Assembly: GCA_021826605.1 (NCBI GenBank)
Contig: JAKAZF010000076.1
Span: 1-8,978 of the forward strand
Direction of reading: 5' to 3'
Length of the DNA: 8,978 nt
Source: Planctomycetota bacterium
GTDB lineage: Bacteria; Planctomycetota; Phycisphaerae; WQYP01
The notes beneath the pieces are model-generated. The model was not told the origin of the DNA and did not search any database. It was given only the letters and a program-made list of their open reading frames with translations. Positions 7,301-8,978 of this stretch are shown here, one piece after another. The position numbers were made by a program, and so were the translations under genes. Numbering within the stretch: the first letter of the stretch is position 1; every line of letters starts with the position of its first letter.

Positions 7301-8492
7301 GAATTACAACGGAGCGTTATTAGAAATTGGCAGTAATTACATGATGACGGCCACTGCCGCGACGGGATTCGGCTTTGTAGGTTGGACGGGGAGCATCATA
7401 ACCAATGGCGCGACGCTGAAATTCACTATGGCATCAAATCTGACGTTCACGGCCAACTTTGTTGACGTGACCAAGCCGACATTAAGCATCACAAACGTAA
7501 CGGCGGGAATGAGTGTGAGTAACGCGGCCTTCACGGTGAAAGGCACGGCGGGCGACAACGTAGCGGTGTCCAACGTGTTTTATTCATTGAACAGCATGGG
7601 CTGGAGCAACGCGGTAACGGGGAACAATTGGTCTAACTGGACGGCAGCGGTGACGCTGACGCCGGGCACGAACACAATTGCGGCCTACGCGGTGGACACC
7701 AGCGGCAATGTTTCAACCACCAACACGCTGAAATTTGTTTATGTGGTGACAAACCAGCTTCAAGTAAGTGTGTCCGGTTTGGGAAGCATTTCACCCAATT
7801 ATAGCAATGCTTGGCTGGTTGTGGGGCGCAATTACAGTATGACGGCGACCCCGGCAACCGGCTTTATATTCACCAACTGGACGGGCGGAACCAATCTGCC
7901 GCTGACTATTATCACCAATGGGGTGACGGTGCAGTTTTTGATGGCCTCGAATTTGATGTTGCAGGCCAATTTCGTTGACGTGACCAAGCCAACGCTTACG
8001 ATCACAGCACCAACGTCAGGCCAAAAAATGACGAACGCTCTTGTAATCGGCATCGGCACGGCTGCTGACAACTGGCGGGTCAGCAATGTTTGGTATCAAC
8101 TAAATGGCGGGGATTGGAGCATGGTGACGACCGCCAACAACTACACAAATTGGACGACCCCCGTATTGACATTGATCGCCGGAACCAATTCGCTGAAAGC
8201 ATACGCACTGGATTTGGCTGGAAACATTTCAATCACAAACAGCGTAAGTTTTGTGTCGAGCAATACATTCATGCTGCAACTTAATTTTGCCCTGCCACAA
8301 CCGCTCACCAGCACCGGCTTGAATTTCAGTCTGCAAATTTCACCGGGATTGAACGGCCATATTCAATTTTCTACAAATCTCGCAACTTGGACAAGTTTGA
8401 CCAATTTTGTGGGAACCAATACAACGCTGCATTTTCTTGATCCGGCAGCTACAAATTTCAGTCAGCGTTTTTATCGAGCAATAATACCATAG
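4320..8492 (+). CDS. Large exported subtilase-like (S8/S53-like) serine protease with C-terminal repeats
   Basis: A 1390-residue protein from ATG 4320. ATG 4326 is an alternative, and TTG 4299 would add seven residues before the membrane segment. A hydrophobic segment at residues about 12-31 after a basic N-terminus fits a signal peptide or anchor. A prodomain-like stretch follows (LLQRIAALGGDVINSYPEYR near 180). The catalytic domain, about 245-640, has the Asp motif IGVISDSVD (Asp255), SSAGNSG with oxyanion Asn365, and GTSAAAPHAAA with nucleophile Ser593. A beta insert of about 150 residues (DYDLFVLDPTG) lies between Asn and Ser. Where subtilases have HGT, this protein has EGT (Glu283), as in Glu-dependent sedolisin-like relatives. 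Next come two beta-rich units (661-885), three Ig-like/InlB-type units (886 onward) and a C-terminal domain ending in NFSQRFYRA, which I associate with Verrucomicrobia secreted proteins. It probably acts on external protein; substrate unknown. The start lacks a strong ribosome binding site. Confidence 0.85.
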   Translation: MRMKFKHTKWKIICASIFGLSVLCVLWFWHAYTPLDKSPVIESSTNVRNVVSKAQTSPSNAIGFFPTNKIIVNTNAVTATLPFVTNTIKNPVTNNDDQISASALKQIGALEAEKSQRTPIQQKIDSHLLYADKMQRGELIAEGVPTQRLNLDRDNQGRILVDIKADVTQSLLQRIAALGGDVINSYPEYRAIQAGIPLSEIENLAAQKEVAFIRPVVHAMQNSVDSEGDYTHQANTARANFGVNGTGIKIGVISDSVDHLAGSQIDGLVTVLPGQDGMPATGEGTAMLEIVNDLAPGAQLYFATRGTSEAQFASNIQNLRSTYGCDIIVDDILYSDESPFQDGIVAQAVNTVTASGAMYFSSAGNSGNKDDGTSGTWEGDFVNGGTAGTPVNGKGGFIHSFGSANYDIISETSSDNQPTVLFWTDPLGASTNDYDLFVLDPTGTMVVDSSTTTQNGTQDPYEGVYPTNAGERIVVVLASGTSRFLHIDTERGQLAISTQGSTRGHDCATNAFDVAATDAKNSYPNPFTGGAANPVETFSSDGTRRVFFQADGTPITPGNFSSSGGAVRQKPDITAADDVTTDITGFEPFIGTSAAAPHAAAIAALLKSYNQNLTPSQIRTILTNTALDIMAAGIDGDSGAGIVMALPALQQSPVPTPITAPASIVGNAMGGIITSGDYPFVDSGGYFLLIPANSGNTYQLVEIDDEEGVYSVSTASGTYSYSASGSTGLFQLVDGSDTLKGNLNFSTTNMGDYLLTNVSVAPIVASQTGEYEFYQAAVPASIAGKTFRCFIQNGISPYLTTGTFDFKVAASGSGYAIVDSETGITNSTGTYSYSKLNSSTGQVQLNDSGVGTETGYFAFSSAIEGEFLATQPSSGGFQIGHFVLVDTTSPSLSIQFPTAGARLTNVLITAKGTATDNVQVAGVGYQLNTNGWLAATGSTNWSAPNLTLIPGTNIFSAYAVDTSGNISTTNQVSFVYVLSAVLTVQTNGSRTISPNYNGALLEIGSNYMMTATAATGFGFVGWTGSIITNGATLKFTMASNLTFTANFVDVTKPTLSITNVTAGMSVSNAAFTVKGTAGDNVAVSNVFYSLNSMGWSNAVTGNNWSNWTAAVTLTPGTNTIAAYAVDTSGNVSTTNTLKFVYVVTNQLQVSVSGLGSISPNYSNAWLVVGRNYSMTATPATGFIFTNWTGGTNLPLTIITNGVTVQFLMASNLMLQANFVDVTKPTLTITAPTSGQKMTNALVIGIGTAADNWRVSNVWYQLNGGDWSMVTTANNYTNWTTPVLTLIAGTNSLKAYALDLAGNISITNSVSFVSSNTFMLQLNFALPQPLTSTGLNFSLQISPGLNGHIQFSTNLATWTSLTNFVGTNTTLHFLDPAATNFSQRFYRAIIP
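6300..6974 (+). repeat. Two tandem beta-rich domain units within the protease
   Basis: Two units (6300-6653 and 6654-6974, residues 661-778 and 779-885) share a pattern. Each begins PASI.G, continues with an aromatic strand, a segment with SG..Y.(I/L)V..E.G, then a GTYSYS strand, a (F/V)QL.D strand, and a G....FS strand followed by a Gly/Gln-rich end. They are diverged at DNA level, so the duplication is old. Likely a stalk or adhesion module; no named family is claimed. Confidence 0.6.
6975..8492 (+). repeat. Three Ig-like/InlB-type repeat units and C-terminal domain of the protease
   Basis: Units begin at residues 886 (DTTSPSLSI), 1049 (DVTKPTLSI) and 1220 (DVTKPTLTI). Each has an Ig-like half ending in a segment like TNTIAAYAVDTSGN. 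In the first two, an InlB/Flg_new_2-type half follows (MTATPATGF, then GWTG or NWTG, then NFVD). In the third unit that half is replaced by the terminal domain from about residue 1321. The 17-bp stretch GTTGACGTGACCAAGCC recurs exactly at 7461 and 7974, so units 1/2 and 2/3 join at near-identical DNA. Confidence 0.7.
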
Positions 8493-8514
8493 CCAATCCG
8501 TTTCGCTTCAGCGT

Positions 8515-8667
8515 ATGACGCGGCGCGAAATCGTCCAAAATGAAATTGCGCGCATCGAAAACCTCGTGAAGGAATTCTCCGTGCGCGGAATCATAGAGGC
8601 AAAATCCCCGGAGCCGGGCGGCGGGTGCAATCTGGAGCGCAGACCGATGAGGCGAGCAATAGATTGA
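8515..8667 (+). CDS. Possible 50-residue protein, unrecognised
   Basis: ATG 8515 to TGA 8667 encodes a charged product starting MTRREIVQNEIARIENLVKE, which reads as an amphipathic helix, then an IEAKSPEPGGG turn and an Arg-rich tail. No family or ribosome binding site is recognised. It lies 22 nt after the protease gene. It may equally be the remnant of a longer gene, since downstream frames contain stops before the insertion sequence. Confidence 0.3.
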   Translation: MTRREIVQNEIARIENLVKEFSVRGIIEAKSPEPGGGCNLERRPMRRAID

Positions 8668-8767
8668 CGCGACGACCGGCGACATATAATCGGCCTCTGA
8701 TTCGCGCACATGATTCACGCATCCGCGCCCGTGGCGCATTGACGGTGAACTGGCTGAAGCAAATCAG

Positions 8768-8821
8768 TTGGCGGCAGGCGAAGCATTTGGGTTGGCAGCC
8801 AAGTTGGCATCACGGTTGGCA
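8768..8821 (+). repeat. Short TTGGC(A/G) array with 12-bp period
   Basis: TTGGCG at 8768 and TTGGCA at 8792, 8804 and 8816 fall on spacings of 24, 12 and 12 bp. This may be an operator-like array, or a trace of a helical repeat (LAxx) in a decayed coding frame. Confidence 0.35.
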
Positions 8822-8860
8822 TGAAGATTCGTATCTGGCGAAGCATCGAGCGCAGGAGAC

Positions 8861-8978
8861 TAGTGTAGTGTCTCGTAAATAACTGGATGTATGTCACAGG
8901 TGTGCTATGCTCCTCTCATGCCGCGACAAGCAAACCCTGTGAATCTGATCGAAACGGACCGTCAAGAACTGGAACGCT
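8861..8978 (+). mobile_element. Left end of an IS630-like insertion sequence (runs off the window)
   Basis: The transposase start at 8918 is of IS630 type. IS630 elements insert at TA, and a TA is present at 8861-8862, followed by TGTAGTGTCTCGTAAATAA, which could hold the left terminal repeat. The right end is outside the window, so the boundary is an estimate and the inverted repeat cannot be confirmed. Confidence 0.5.
8918..8978 (+). CDS. IS630-family transposase, N-terminal fragment
   Basis: Only the first 20 codons are present, with the gene cut by the window edge. The pattern MPRQ followed by NLIETDRQELER resembles the start of IS630 transposases, where a segment like L(S/T)xxERxELE leads into a helix-turn-helix for DNA binding. 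The DDE catalytic domain would lie downstream. In-frame ATG 8891 is an alternative start, and a stop at 8876-8878 limits extension. The family call rests on a short stretch and would be overturned by a different continuation. Confidence 0.5.
   Translation, partial: MPRQANPVNLIETDRQELER

Larger units (their letters stand above)
8493..8860. other. Spacer between protease and insertion sequence, largely unassigned
   Basis: Apart from the possible 50-residue ORF and the TTGGCA array, nothing convincing is seen: no tRNA, no clear terminator after the protease, no strong promoter. An open frame from 8625 to 8882 gives a Trp/His-rich product that does not look like a protein. Another frame reads an alanine-rich helix (LAEANQLAAGEAFGLAAKLA) without a start codon, possibly a gene fragment. 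Confidence 0.5.

Noticed and set aside
8458..8739. Antisense 93-codon ORF after the protease gene
   Set aside because: It overlaps the protease 3' end and lacks any recognisable motif; the forward 50-codon ORF has a more protein-like composition.

Overview
The window looks like an accessory region of a Verrucomicrobia-like bacterium (Pedosphaera/Limisphaera type). This is an inference. It rests on the large secreted protein, which ends in a Thr/Asn-rich beta domain closing with NFSQRFYRA, a C-terminal style I associate with that phylum, and on start codons that mostly lack a Shine-Dalgarno sequence. No rRNA, tRNA or housekeeping gene is present, so the taxonomic call is soft.

Left part (119-4067): a compact, one-direction operon that looks like the replication module of a plasmid, integrative element or phage satellite. 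Its order is a small helix-turn-helix (excisionase-type) protein, a GIY-YIG nuclease-like gene whose frame is broken by one base in an A7 run, a 785-residue Toprim primase fused to a DUF3631-type ATPase/helicase domain, a TubC_N-like small protein, a single-pass membrane protein, and a 46-codon ORF. Four of the five junctions are ATGA stop/start overlaps, so translation is probably coupled. Two DNA-level signals lie on top of the coding sequence. One is a symmetric array of six GTGAC/GTCAC cores, mirrored exactly about base 2955, inside the 3' end of the primase gene. The other is a dense cluster of TTCCG/CGGAA (23 copies in 565 bp) over the membrane-protein gene and just beyond. Together they suggest an origin or partition region next to its initiator.

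Middle (4068-4319): a good sigma70-like promoter (TTGCCG-17-TAATAT) precedes a 108-nt element that folds into one long hairpin of five nested perfect helices (36 pairs). It then leads into the next gene. It could be a structured leader RNA, a small RNA or a DNA hairpin.

Right part (4320-8492): one very large gene for an exported subtilase-like protease of about 1390 residues. It has an N-terminal membrane/signal segment, a prodomain, and a catalytic domain in which the canonical His is replaced by Glu. Two copies of a beta-rich domain, three Ig/InlB-type repeats and a verrucomicrobial C-terminal domain follow. It appears unrelated to the replication operon.

Right edge (8493-8978): mostly degraded or unassigned DNA with one possible 50-codon ORF and a 12-bp-period TTGGCA array. 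The left end of an IS630-like insertion sequence follows, and its transposase runs out of the window.
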